Origin: Acanthamoeba lenticulata
Taxonomy: Eukaryota > Discosea > Longamoebia > Acanthamoebidae
Length of the DNA stretch: 43,367 nucleotides
Reading direction: 5' to 3'
Assembly: GCA_002179805.1 (NCBI GenBank)
Contig: NAVB01000499.1
Location: forward strand, 1 to 43,367
The position numbers and the translations under genes are program-made. Below the pieces are notes generated by a model that did not search any database, was not told the origin of the DNA, and worked only from the letters and a program-made list of their open reading frames with translations. This document shows, in pieces, positions 20,455 to 31,177 of the stretch. The first letter of the stretch is position 1, and every line of letters starts with the position of its first letter.

Positions 20455-22481
20455 TCACATGAGGAGACACTTGTCGGGATCATGCGTGTCTCGTCGCTTG
20501 CGGGGCGGGTCTTCACGCTTCTTCTCCTCGCGATTGGACTGACTCAGCCGGCGGCTCCTGTTGTTCTCTCGAGAAGAGCTGAAGATGCTGCCCAAGACCT
20601 CCTCCTCTTCGGCGAAGATCTTGGTGTTGCGACGACTTCGCCGCTGATACATGTCACCAAACACGTCACACATGAGTTGCTCCTCCTGGGACATCGAGTT
20701 CTTCCTCCAGCCGCTGCCGCTCGGGCTGCCGTTGTTCGAGCCGCTCAAGGCCTCCAACTTCTTGCGGTCGACGCTCAACCGCTGTCGCCGCATGGCGTCG
20801 TCCTCGCGATAGCCGTAGGCCTCCTCATCGCCGTCCGTGTTCTCCGAGATGCCGCTTCCATCGCGCACACCCAGCGGGCTGTCGGCTGTGTTGCGATGCA
20901 CGTTCAGCTCGCTCGCAGTGCGCTCCCGTCCGTAGCCGCGGAACGGACTCACCACCGACTCGTTCCCACCGCTGCCGTTGGATCGCGCGCTGAGCAGCGG
21001 GCTTGAGCCGAGGGCGCCGCTGTCGCTTCGCGAGATCACCAAAAGCTCGCTGCCCCGCCGTGCGCTGTCGAGTGGCGTGATGGGTCCGCCGCTGCTGCTG
21101 CAGCCGCATTCACTCCCCTCCCCGTCATCTTCCGAAGCCTCACTGGGCAACAGACCCTGCTTGGGCGGCGTCTTCTTGCAATTGTTGCCCTTTTTTTGTG
21201 CCTCGAGTTGTTGATGTTGTCTCCGCTCCTCCAACTTGATCTCCTTGAGCAGCGTGAGGATGGTCTTGGGCTTGGGCCTGTTGTTTGGGTTGGTGGCCAC
21301 ACATTGCAGGACCAGATCGCGCAATGCGGGTGGGCAGCCAGCCGAATTCTCGAGCTCCTTGGTGAACTCCTCCGTGTCAAAGCCGAACTTGGTGCCGATG
21401 CTCCGTGGCGGAGGGTTGTGTCGTGTAATGAGCTCGAACAGGACCACGCCAAAGGCGAAGATATCGGCACGTTCATCGTGCGGCTCTCCAATGTGGACCT
21501 CTGGTGCAACAGCCTCCATGTTGCAGTCTCCGGGCGCACGTCGTCCACCACGCACAAGCCCCATGTCACTCACCTTGACGCGCCCATTCCTCGACAGCTG
21601 TTCGAGAGATGTGGCGAGATTGTTCATCACCACCAAATAAAGAAGGAGGGGGTTTGTGGTGGCCTCGGGTGAGTCATCTCTCCCCTCATTATTGAGAGGA
21701 CTGAGCGCGTACCAAGAGGTTCTTCGACCGAAAGTCGCGGTGGACGATGCCCTTGCTGTGAAGAAAGGTGAGGGCTAAAATGGCCTCGTGTGCTATCTTG
21801 ATTCTTCGTCGCCACGAAAGTTCGGCCGCAGGATCATGGAGGAGCTTGTGACAATTGTCCGACAAGTGCTCCGCGATTGTGTAAATGCGATCCTCCGTTT
21901 GGCACACCCCGATCTGCCACAGCAGCACTCACTAATGTCAGCAACAGGATGCGACCACAGAGTAGCTCTGAGGCTCCAAGTGTCGAAACGTACAAAATTG
22001 GCGATGTTTGTGTGCCTAATTTCTCTTTTGGTGTGATTATCATCATCATCATCATTGTCGATGCAGCGCGCAAAGAGAGATTGAAATTTACCGTCAGTCT
22101 CTCCGCTCACGCACTTTTACTGGCAGCGCGGGAGAAGAGAATAACGACGTACTTGAGAAGGTTGAACTCTTCCAGAGCAATGAGAAGATTCTCTTCGTCC
22201 TCTATTCCGCTTACTTCCTTGATCGCCACTGTGGTACCAAACCAGTCCGCCTTAAACTCCCGGGCCCCTCGCCGGGGAGATACAATAGCTCCCATGGGCT
22301 CAAGCCCTTCGAAGTCGCTCCAGTTGATCTCGTACGAATCCTCCAGCAGCTCCTCATCACCATCTAGCGCCAGTGAGCCTTTGGCATCCTCCAGTGGCTC
22401 AGAGGGGGCAGCCATTAGAGCGGCAGCCGTCCCCTCCACATCTGGTTGTTGTGCTGTTCCTTTCCTCCCCCGCAGAAGCAT
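20455..22481 (-). CDS. TKL-type protein kinase with C-terminal CaaX box
   Basis: Exons in transcript order 22481-22153, 22015-21994 (22-nt microexon), 21913-21713 and 21597-20455 give 564 residues. The start could also be the in-frame ATG at 22415. The kinase domain spans about 55-270: VAIK lysine, KHTNIANFIGVC rebuilt only when the microexon is spliced in, HRDFRSKN in the catalytic loop, DMG in place of DFG, and VAPEVH in the activation segment. The nucleotide loop is not a clear GxGxxG, so activity is likely but not certain. About 290 C-terminal residues are polar, Ser/Arg-rich and basic, and end in CLLM, a CaaX motif expected to be farnesylated. This predicts membrane anchoring. The target is unknown. 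Confidence 0.8.
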
Positions 22482-22896
22482 GTAGAGGCCAGGTCGGTCT
22501 TTTCAGAACTTGATTGCAAGTGTCGATTCACAAAAAAGCAGCAACAGCGGTGATAAAAGAGCAGCTGCTCTGTCGTGTCATGTCCTTCCGTGTGCTGCCG
22601 GTGACGCTGTGCCTCTGCCACAAGCCCCAAGGTGCTTATTCCCGTTTTTGAAGGTTGAGCTGGCCTTCCTTTCCTTTGTTCGAGGTTGCCTTTTACCTGC
22701 ATACAAGGGAACCCACCCAGCCACATGCACTGGAATGACAGCGACAAGGGCGTCCCTTGGCAACTCAGCACTGTTAAGGTAAGGTTCTACGGCAAAAGGC
22801 AGTTCATCAAAATCACAAAGAAAAAAGAAATGGAGGAAAAGAAAAAAGAAAAATAAGATGGTTTGGGCCTCAATTTGATTAAAAAATTCAAGATCA
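22482..22896. promoter_or_regulatory. divergent intergenic region, kinase (-) and PA28 (+)
   Basis: About 415 bp with no supported gene. It should hold both promoters. The 95 bases before the PA28 start codon are A-rich on the plus strand (many GAAAAAAG-type runs). No defined element is recognised. Confidence 0.35.
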
Positions 22897-24603
22897 ATGC
22901 AGACAGATGGGAGCAGCTTGAAGAGGAAGAAGCAGGCTAAGACGGCCGCCGAAGTGGAGTCTGCCCTCTCTGCGGAAATGGAGTCTAGCCAGCAGCTGGC
23001 TCACGATTTGAACACCATCGCCGACCGTCAGCCAGCACCTGAGGCCATTGCTGCGACCCTAAAAGAAGAGCGTGCACTGCGAGGTCTTCCAGTTGAGAAG
23101 GAAGAGGAAGAGCAGCAGATGGCGGTCGACGAGAAGGCGGACAGCACCGCTGGCAGGAAGCGGCCACGCGAAGAGACCGAAACCCCTGCGCTGGAAGGAG
23201 AACAAGGCGCCACCGAGGAAGCTGCCGCACAAGAAGTTACAAGCCCTAACCGCAAACGCACCAAGAAACGCAAGGCAGCTGCTGAGGTGCCTCCTACTCT
23301 TTGCGTGCGTTCCTATTCGACAGTGTCACTGTGCTGACTCGGTACGCCGCCCAAAAGGGTGCCCCAGAGGCGCACGGGGAGCAGACCCACCCTGTTATGG
23401 CGGCCTTCCGACAGGAGATACAGAGCAAGTCGATGGACTCGGTGCACGCGCGCATCCCGGCAAAGATTGTCGAGCTCCACGCCCTGACCCTCGTGCGCTT
23501 TCCTTATCCCTCAGTCGTTTCATGAACGCTCCTCATCGGTTGCATCCAGAAACTCCACACCGAGGCGGTGCCGCTAGCAGAGACTGTGGCAACGGGCATC
23601 CGGCCCGACTCGGGAGCCTCCTACTTCCCCACGAACGCGGTTTGTCTCCCCCTTTGTCTTCACTACGTGGCTCTATCTCTAGGGCCCTCCTTTCACTAAC
23701 GCTGGATGTGTGCATTTATGACACGTGTTTAGCGCACGCGGGAGCTGATCGAGTTGGTGAAGAAGCAGATCGTCGAGCTGACAGACCACGTCGGCGCCGT
23801 GCGCATGTGGCTTCAGTTCAACATCCCTCCGCCCGGCGGACAGGACTTTGCCGCGAAGATCAAGGTTTGACTGGGACTCTCCGCTACTGGTCTGCTGTCT
23901 TCTCGCTAACGCCGCACATTCTGATTGTGGGCCGTGTCTCTTTTCTGCGCGCGATGTAGGAGGAGATTGCCAACGAGCTCGAGCAAGTCAATGCCACGGG
24001 GCAGTCGGTCATTGAAACGCTCAAGAACTACTCCATCACCCGCGGCCTGCTCCTCGCCCAGATCATCAAGCACCCCGACGTGGCGGACTATCAGTGCGAC
24101 ACCATGACCTCCGTCAGAGCGTGGTTTCTCATTGAATAACAACACCCGCACAATTCGCAATGGCGATTTTGCAGGAAAGGACTGCCCTACATGGACTTCC
24201 AGCACGAGATGACGCTCCTGCGATGGCTCAAGGACCTCCGCAACATGTACCTCTCGGTGCGCCCCCGATCCAGCTCGACTTTTTCACTTGTTTTCTTCAC
24301 TCACCACCGGGTGGGGTGGTGCTGGGCTGCAGCTGCATAACACGTTGATGCAGAACGTGGCCGAGCTGAGCAATGCCAGCAGCGATTCGAGCACCGACAA
24401 ACCCACACGACGAAGGCGTGGCCTCAGGTTCGTGACGGTCCACGAAAAATGGTTTTATGTGCCGATCACTCACTGGTTCGCGTCGTTCCAGCGACTCGCT
24501 TTCGCCACCGACTTCAAGGCGGCAATCACATCAGGGCCGGGGTTCGACCAGTCGACGCAGCTCGTCGTCACGCCACTCGTCGCTTCGGTCTTCGCGCGAG
24601 TAA
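22897..24603 (+). CDS. PA28/REG-type proteasome activator subunit with extended N-terminus
   Basis: Subunit of the heptameric 11S ring that opens the 20S proteasome gate independently of ATP. Exons 22897-23286, 23358-23492, 23550-23639, 23733-23864, 23960-24093, 24175-24256, 24333-24427 and 24492-24603 give 389 residues against about 250 in animals. The core (about 150-345) has the helical bundle signatures LVKKQIVELTDHV, MWLQFNIPPP and KHPDVADYQ. The exon 5/6 junction was chosen because it restores the family spacing from DYQ to RNMY. The first 130 residues are acidic and lysine-rich with basic clusters (KRKKQAK, KRTKKRKA), which suggests a nuclear REG-gamma-like protein. The tail is Arg/Ser-rich if the last intron (24428-24491) is spliced; read through, the frame stays open to 24620 with a different tail. 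Confidence 0.85.
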
Positions 24604-24732
24604 AAAAAAAAGAGGCCTAAAATTGGTGAATTTCTTTTGTGCAGTAATCCTGCACGACTTCCCCGGCGCTTTTTTTCTTTGGGGCTTTGCTGGGCGTTTC
24701 AGATCGAGATCTGCTTTTCCATTAACATCAAA

Positions 24733-25172
24733 ATGTCGAAGCGCCTCCTCACTAGGACCTCCCTCAACGGTACAGATAACATTTTGTTTTATGGCATGAA
24801 GCTGATGACGCTGGAGGGAGTATTAATTCAATGCTTCAAACCCCCCAATACTCGTCCAGCTCGCCTCGCTGCCTCGTGGGCTCCCAGGAGGTTCTATGCC
24901 GATGCCGGCTCCTCGACCAGCCTTGGTAAGGACATTCAGCCCAAGAACTACCGCCGGGCGGACGGCACGTACGAGCCGTGCGACGAGATCCTTTTCCTCT
25001 CCATCATTGGTTACGGCGAGGATCTTCACGTGCGTTGCCTTCCCCCCCCCCATGGATTCAGAAGGATCATTGCTTAATTTGGGGCTTTTACATGTAGGCT
25101 GTGACGGCTGCCAAGGAGGGCATCGCCAATGCGCTTGTGCTTTCGCGCTACAACCAGACCACCAAGCAGTGA
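24733..25172 (+). CDS. small protein with mitochondrial presequence, unknown family
   Basis: Exons 24733-24769, 24860-25029 and 25098-25172 give 93 residues. Once the first intron is removed the N-terminus becomes Arg/Ser/Ala/Leu-rich without acidic residues (MSKRLLTRTSLNARLAAS, then WAPRRFYADAG). This is a textbook mitochondrial targeting sequence with a likely cleavage site near RRFYADA. The mature part, about 65 residues, has EILFLSIIGYGEDLHAV followed by a helix, AKEGIANALVLSRY. The strand-helix pattern slightly resembles Alba-like domains, but that is weak. No membrane helix. I do not recognise the family. Matrix location is inference from the presequence. Confidence 0.6.
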
Positions 25173-25301
25173 AACGGCCTCACTGTTCGGAGGAAAATCG
25201 GGATCATCAACGTCGCTGTTCTGTACTCCCTCTTCTCAATTATACAGCCATTAATCATTCATTGTTCATATGCCCAATTCGATTTTGGTAGTGCGCTTTC
25301 A

Positions 25302-27502
25302 TTAAGGCCGGTAAGGTTGCATGTCCTGCCAATCAAAATCCCTGTGAGCGAGAGAAAGGAGATGAACGCATTAGAAAGTGGCAGGCGGAGAACAGGGCAG
25401 AAGCGAAGGCCCAATACCAGGTGTCAGGCATGCCGCGGTGGGCGATCGACGCCCAGGAGGGGCTCCACGAGAAGGGCGGCTGGTTCTGGTGCGAAGGACC
25501 GCTGATGGCGCGGACCTGCTGCTCATAGGCGAGGTCGTCCGACGTCACCTTGGCGTCTGTGTGCGTTCGTGTGTGTGTGTGTGTGTGATGGATGTTTGTG
25601 GTTGTTGGCGTGAGTTACAACGCCGTACGTCTAGGCCCAGGAGCCTTGCGGCGGCCGCACCGATGCCGCCAAAGGCGTAGGCGCCCGTGGCCTCGAGATC
25701 GCACCGCGCGCTGATGGCGTTGCACGGGTTGCCGAGCGAGAGGGGATCACGCTGCCAGTCGTTGGAGTTCATGAAGTGGCCCATGTCCTGGAGGCTGGTC
25801 ACGCGCGAGCTGTAGGCGCGGAACATCTTGGCCCGCGGGTCGTTCTCGTACGAGTAGTTGGCCGCGCGGTAGCCGCTGATGTTGAAGATGAGCGGGAAGT
25901 AGGGGATGTTGTAGGACGGCACGTAGAGCTGGTCCTGCAGGAGCGTGTAGGTCACGTCGGCCTGCTCCATCACGCCCGGCATCTGCTCCACCATCCACAC
26001 CGTGTTGGGCAACAGCTTCAGCTTCGCTTGTCCTCTTGTTCTTGCCACTGGTGCACCAGCCACCGACTCATCCATGTAAGTCGTCTGAAGAAGAGCCAGA
26101 GGGAAGGAAGATGCACTTACCCTGCTTGGCCTTCTGGTACTGGTTGTAGTCGAGCGCTATCCACTGGTTGTTGTGCGTCCCGCTGTTCTCCCGCCCAAAG
26201 AGCTCGGCCCACTCATTGGCTGCCGCCAACGATGCAAGCAACAACAACGCACAACGATGATGAGGCTGGTGGAAGAGGAAGAGGAAGAAAAAGAGAAGAA
26301 GAGGGAAAGGGGAAGGAGCGGGCACACGCACCGGTGTTGGCCAGCCGGTTGGCGACGTTGACGCGGACCCAGCACGGGACGGACTGCGGGGTGAGGCGCT
26401 CGTAGAGGCTCTTGTTGAACACGGCCAAGGAGGTCTCCATCACCACCAGCCCGCTGTCGAGCAGGTAGAAGTCGTCCTGTGTGTAATCCCCCGCTCATCG
26501 GTTCAGGGCGTGGATCCTCACCTCTTCATCATCGTCCTCTTCAACCAACGCACCTTGCTTTCCAGGTCGCCTGGGCGCGAGGAGAAAGAAACGGTCTGAG
26601 CGGCGGTCGGGAACGAGCGGATGTTGTAGGTGTAGTGTTTGAACACGCGCAGCATGTAGGAGTACATGTTGAACGTCGCGTGGCCGGCGAACAGCGCGTT
26701 GCCGTCGGCGGTGAGCTTGATGAGGCCCGAGCACTCCATGGACTTGCCCGCGCGGTCCCAGATGGGCGCCGCCTGGGCAGGCTTGGCCGGAAGGTCGATG
26801 CCGCGGCGGACCGGCGCGCCGGCGACCGAGGGCGGCAGGTTGATGAGGTCCTCGAGGTCGCCGGCGTTGGCCAAGAGGTAGAACTGCTCGAACGGGAGGC
26901 GGGGCGACGCAGACGCGTTGTAGCCCGCCGCCATGCCCTCGAGCTGGGCCAACGAGATGCCGACGTGCCGCCAGTAGGCCGATGCCGGGTAGGCCTTGAC
27001 CTGGTCCCGCATCCACCTCAGCTGCTGGGCGGCAAACGCATGGACGTGGCCCGACACCGGGTGGGACGATTGAATGATGTTGTAGTAGGCGTCGTAGATG
27101 CGCGAATGGGACAACAGGCCCTCGAGGTAGCCCATGGCCCATGCCTTGCGCTCGTCGCTGATGTCGCGTGCGCGCGAGCCCTTGAGTGGTGTAGGGCAAG
27201 TCGTTGAAGCGGGTCAACCACAAGGGTGGAAAACAAAACGAGGTGGGCACAGGACTGAGGCGTACGACAAGTGTGAGGCTGGCCCAGCCGGTCGTGGCGA
27301 TGCTGTCGTCGTAAGAGGCCCAAGCGAGGCCATCGTCCTGGATACCAGGCACGGTTTCGATGGTGCCTTGCGTCTGGTTCCAGTAGGCGGTCAGCTCTTG
27401 CGGTTTGGCGTCACAGGTTCTCATGGAAGAAGCGGCCACCATGGCCAGCATGAGCACCACGGCGCAAGCCCATCGCTGCGCCAACGACTTTGAACACTCC
27501 AT
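25302..27502 (-). CDS. phospholipase B-like (PLBD/laminin-A) lysosomal or secreted hydrolase
   Basis: Member of the phospholipase B-like Ntn-hydrolase family, thought to release fatty acids or act as an amidase in lysosomes; related amoeba proteins are lysosomal or secreted. Exons in transcript order 27502-27266, 27180-26554, 26476-26332, 26219-26121, 26026-25629, 25548-25418 and 25341-25302 give 558 residues. A signal peptide covers about residues 1-30. Family marks are GYLEGLLS, SMECSGLIKLT (the Cys expected to become the N-terminal nucleophile after autocleavage), NNQW, VEQMPG and a C-terminus of the form PDTW followed by DFDWQDM. That last exon appears only when the 76-nt final intron is removed. 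The 3' end converges on the small mitochondrial gene with about 130 bp between stops. Confidence 0.87.
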
Positions 27503-27662
27503 CTTCGTCTCGTGCCTCCAAGTAGCAAGAAAACAAAAAACTGGAAGGAAACTGTCAGGAATTCAAACTGAGCCAAAGGAAAGTGAGTCCCTTCCAGAGA
27601 CAGCGGTCTGCTGATTCGACTTTTTCTCTTTAGCGTTTTTCTTCTGGAAGAGATCATACACA

Positions 27663-30600
27663 ATGTCGGAGAAGATGTCTCCTTCCATGCGCAAGAAATC
27701 AACGCTAAAGAAGAAGACCTCTTTAGACCCCTTCTCCACTTCGCCGTCAACTTCCCCCTCATTATCAGGATTTTATTCGCCCACAGCAACGTCTACACCC
27801 TCGCCGTCCAGTACTGGCAGCAGTTACGGGTCGGATGACAACGAAGACGGCGTCGGCAGCTCGTCCCTCTTCACCAAGCTGGTGTACCGCGACATCGACA
27901 CTGTACACTCTGCTTGTTACTTTACCTTCCTCCAGGCAGTGGACACGGTCATACTCACGGCCTTTTTTTCATGTGCCTTTCTCGCGTTGCACAGCTCAAG
28001 ACGGCCTTTCGTCAGCTCGAGAACACTTACATCACCGCAATGCGACGCAAGCACGAAGAGGTACTTAATGCTACGTTTGCACAGTTGCCATTCGGACTAA
28101 CAAGATAACATTTGCCGATGGAGGGCAGATGCTCGACATGAGGGCGGCGGTGAACGAGTGGCAAGCAAATAAGAGTCAGGACGCCCGAGTAGCCGAGCTG
28201 GAGCGCGAGATGGCCGCTCTCAAGCAGAGGGTCATCGAAACCGACAACTACAGCTACACGCTTCAGATGCTCAGCCGCCGTATACAAGAGACTGTCGAAG
28301 ACGGCCAGGCTCGGTTCGGGGATAGTCTGGTATGATCTCTTCCGCAACTTTATGAGAGGCCTTCATTGACGTTGTGTCCTTCATGATCTGCTGCATAGCG
28401 GTTGCTGGAAGAGACAGAAAGCCAACTCCTAGAGTCTAACAAGGAAGGCCGCGACGTTCTTGAGGAGAAGTTTCGTTTGTCCAACGAGAAAGCGCTGTTG
28501 CTCTCCGAGCGAGCCGACAGTCTCGAGCTCGTACTTCGCGAGGTCATGCAGCAGGTGGCCAGGGGAGCTTCCATGCCAGCGGACGCCGCCTCGTCGGCAG
28601 CCACATCAACCGTCTCCTCTCCTTTATCATCTTCCAAAGGCGCCAACACGACGTCAACCCTGTCTGGTGTCTCGTCCGTCACTACTTCGCTGTCCAAGTC
28701 TTCGGGCTCACACGTACGGCCTGATATTGTATGGCGATGGTGACGGAGAGGATGATATTAGCAGAGCAGCGTGTCCTGATGCCCCGACAACGCTTGCCGT
28801 GCAGGGTGAAGATGAGTCAGCGGAACGGCAAGCTGAGCGAGAGCTGGAGAAGCTGGTCAAGGGCATCCGCCACAACATTATCCGAGCGGTCAGCTTCCGA
28901 GCGACCCAGGTCAAAGCCAAACAGATCATGGCCGTGGCAGAGGCAATGAGGGTCAACACCACCGTCGTTACCGTCGATCTCAGCCATCAGACGCTGTGCG
29001 CTCTCTTTCCCATCTATTCTGTCCTTTCTCTTTTTCTCATAGATATGTTGGCTCTTCCGTAGGATCCCGCACGGGTCGTTGCTGGTGCTGTGCGAGTCGC
29101 TCGCGGCACACAAAACGCTGACGACGCTCAAGTGCAAAGCTTCCGGTCTCACCCTCGAGGGCTTCACAGCGCTGGCCACGTTCCTCGCGTCGACCGCCTC
29201 GCTCCGGACTCTGAGCCTCGCCGCTAACCCGATCTCTCTAGAAGTGCGCCTGGCGGAGCCCCACTCGGCCTGAGAACCCACGGCATGCACTAACCCCAGC
29301 TTCACGACACTCGAACGCGCAGGCGGCAGAGGCAATTGGCGGCGCGCTCAAGGAGAACGCTTCATTGACGAGCCTGAACCTCGCCTGCACGCAGCTGAGC
29401 GCAGAGGCGTTCGCTCCGTTGGCGAGTGGGCTTGCCGTCCATCCTGCGCTTCTCCACCTTAACCTGGCTTACAACGTCCTCACCTCTGACGGCGCCCTCC
29501 ACCTCAGTACGTTTTCCTCAATGTCCCAATCGTTGGTGATTACTCTCTAACACACAGTGTGGCTCCAGGTGAAGCGCTGAAGAACAACCGCGTCTTGCAG
29601 AGGCTTAACCTACAGGACAACAACATCGGAGCGCGCGGGGTCGTGGCGCTGGCGCAGGCGCTGGCCAAGAACCGCTCGCTCACCTGCCTGAACCTCACCA
29701 GGAACAAAATGAACGCCGCCGCGCTCAACACCTTTGTCGAGGAAGCCCTAATCTCGCCTGGCGGCAGCAGCGGCGCAGAGGAAGGCGGCCTGCGCGACGT
29801 CGTCCTGGCCGGGATGGGACTCGGGGTGGAGGGCGGGATCGCCCTGGGCCGCGCCCTCGAGCGTCGCTCTCCCCTTCGCAACCTCGACCTCTGGAGCAAC
29901 GGCCTGGGCCCTCTGGGCGCCGCGGCGCTGGCCAAGGGTCTCTTCTCCGGCGTCGAGCTCACCGCGCTCAGCCTCAAGGGCAATTTCATCGGCCCGGGAG
30001 GCATGGCCGAGCTATGTGGGGCGCTGGAGGGCAACCTGACGGTGACGACGCTCGACGTATCGGGCAACCGCCTGGGCATCGAAGGCGCCGAGTCGCTGGC
30101 CCGGCTTGTGCGATCGAACCAACACCTGACAGCCATCGACGCCGGTGGCAACAACCTCGACAACCAGGGCATCGTGCTGCTCATGGATGCCCTACGCCAC
30201 AACGGTTCCTCTCCCTTTTCCTCGGTCATCATGCTAGACATTGCCTCAGCCTATAGGTTAAGAAGCTAATCATCTGAGAATTGATCGGTGTAGTGACGGT
30301 GCAAAAGCTCGGGCTGGAGCTTAACCGTGTGGGCGATCAGGGCGCACAGGAGATCGCCAACGGGCTTACCCAATACAACAAGGTATCTTATTTTCTTTGT
30401 ATTATCTGGGAGAGCTGGGACTGATTGGCCACGTGTGCAGAGTCTGACGCACCTGGACCTCGGCTGGAACCACATCACGCCGCTCGGTGCGCGAGCGCTG
30501 GCGGATATGCTGCGCAACAACCGCGTGCTGAGCGGGCTCTGTCTCGAGGGCAACCGAATCGCAGCCGAGGGCGGCGCCTACCTGTGCGAAGCCCTGGAGA

Positions 30601-31038
30601 CCAACGGCGCACTGACGCGCCTGAACATCGCCTCCTGCAACCTGAACCAGACGGGCGGCCGCGGCATGACGGCCATGCTCCGGCGCAACGCCTTCCTCGA
30701 GGAGCTCGTGCTGACCAAGAACAACCTCACCTCGAGCGGCGTCCAGGCCCTGGCCGAGGGCCTCAAGCGCAACCTGGCGCTCAAGCGGCTGGATCTTTGC
30801 GAGAATCGGATCGACAGCGAAGGCGCCCACGCCCTCGCGGAGGCTCTGCGCCTGAACAGCGGTACGTCTTTCGTGCTTGCCCGCACGCGTTGGTTGTACC
30901 GCTCACTCACGCTTTATACGTGTCAATCTCGCAGGGCTCGTGCAGATCAAGATCGCTGGAAACCTCCTCACCGAGGAGGGGATCACTGCGTTGAAGGATG
31001 TGTCCGGCCGAAACAACAAACTCACGATTGTATTCTAA
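27663..31038 (+). CDS. coiled-coil protein with C-terminal RNase-inhibitor-type LRR array
   Basis: Exons 27663-27902, 27995-28060, 28129-28329, 28399-28713, 28805-28995, 29063-29243, 29323-29506, 29569-30204, 30294-30382, 30441-30861 and 30935-31038 give 875 residues. The N-terminus (1-75) is Ser/Thr/Pro-rich. Two heptad-like helical stretches follow (about 80-165 and 170-220), then a Ser/Thr linker. From about residue 300 to the end there are roughly eighteen leucine-rich repeats of the 28-residue ribonuclease-inhibitor/NLR kind (LNLxxNxIGxxGAxALAxALxxN). There is no NACHT or kinase domain and no signal peptide, so it is probably a cytosolic oligomeric interaction scaffold. Partner unknown. 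The start codon is the first ATG after a 160-bp divergent spacer from the phospholipase gene. Confidence 0.82.
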
Positions 31039-31177
31039 AGCGAGCGCGCGGTCTGGAACTAAGCGTTTTGAAAATCATTGACCGTGCTCAACCGAAGGAG
31101 GTGACAACTCATTCTTGAAGTAAACAGTATGTACATGCAATGGGAGGTTGCGCGCAGAGGGGCAATTCGAAATCGGC

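Noticed and set aside
26479..27207. 242-codon plus-strand open frame
   Set aside because: Antisense of the phospholipase B-like exon 27180-26554.
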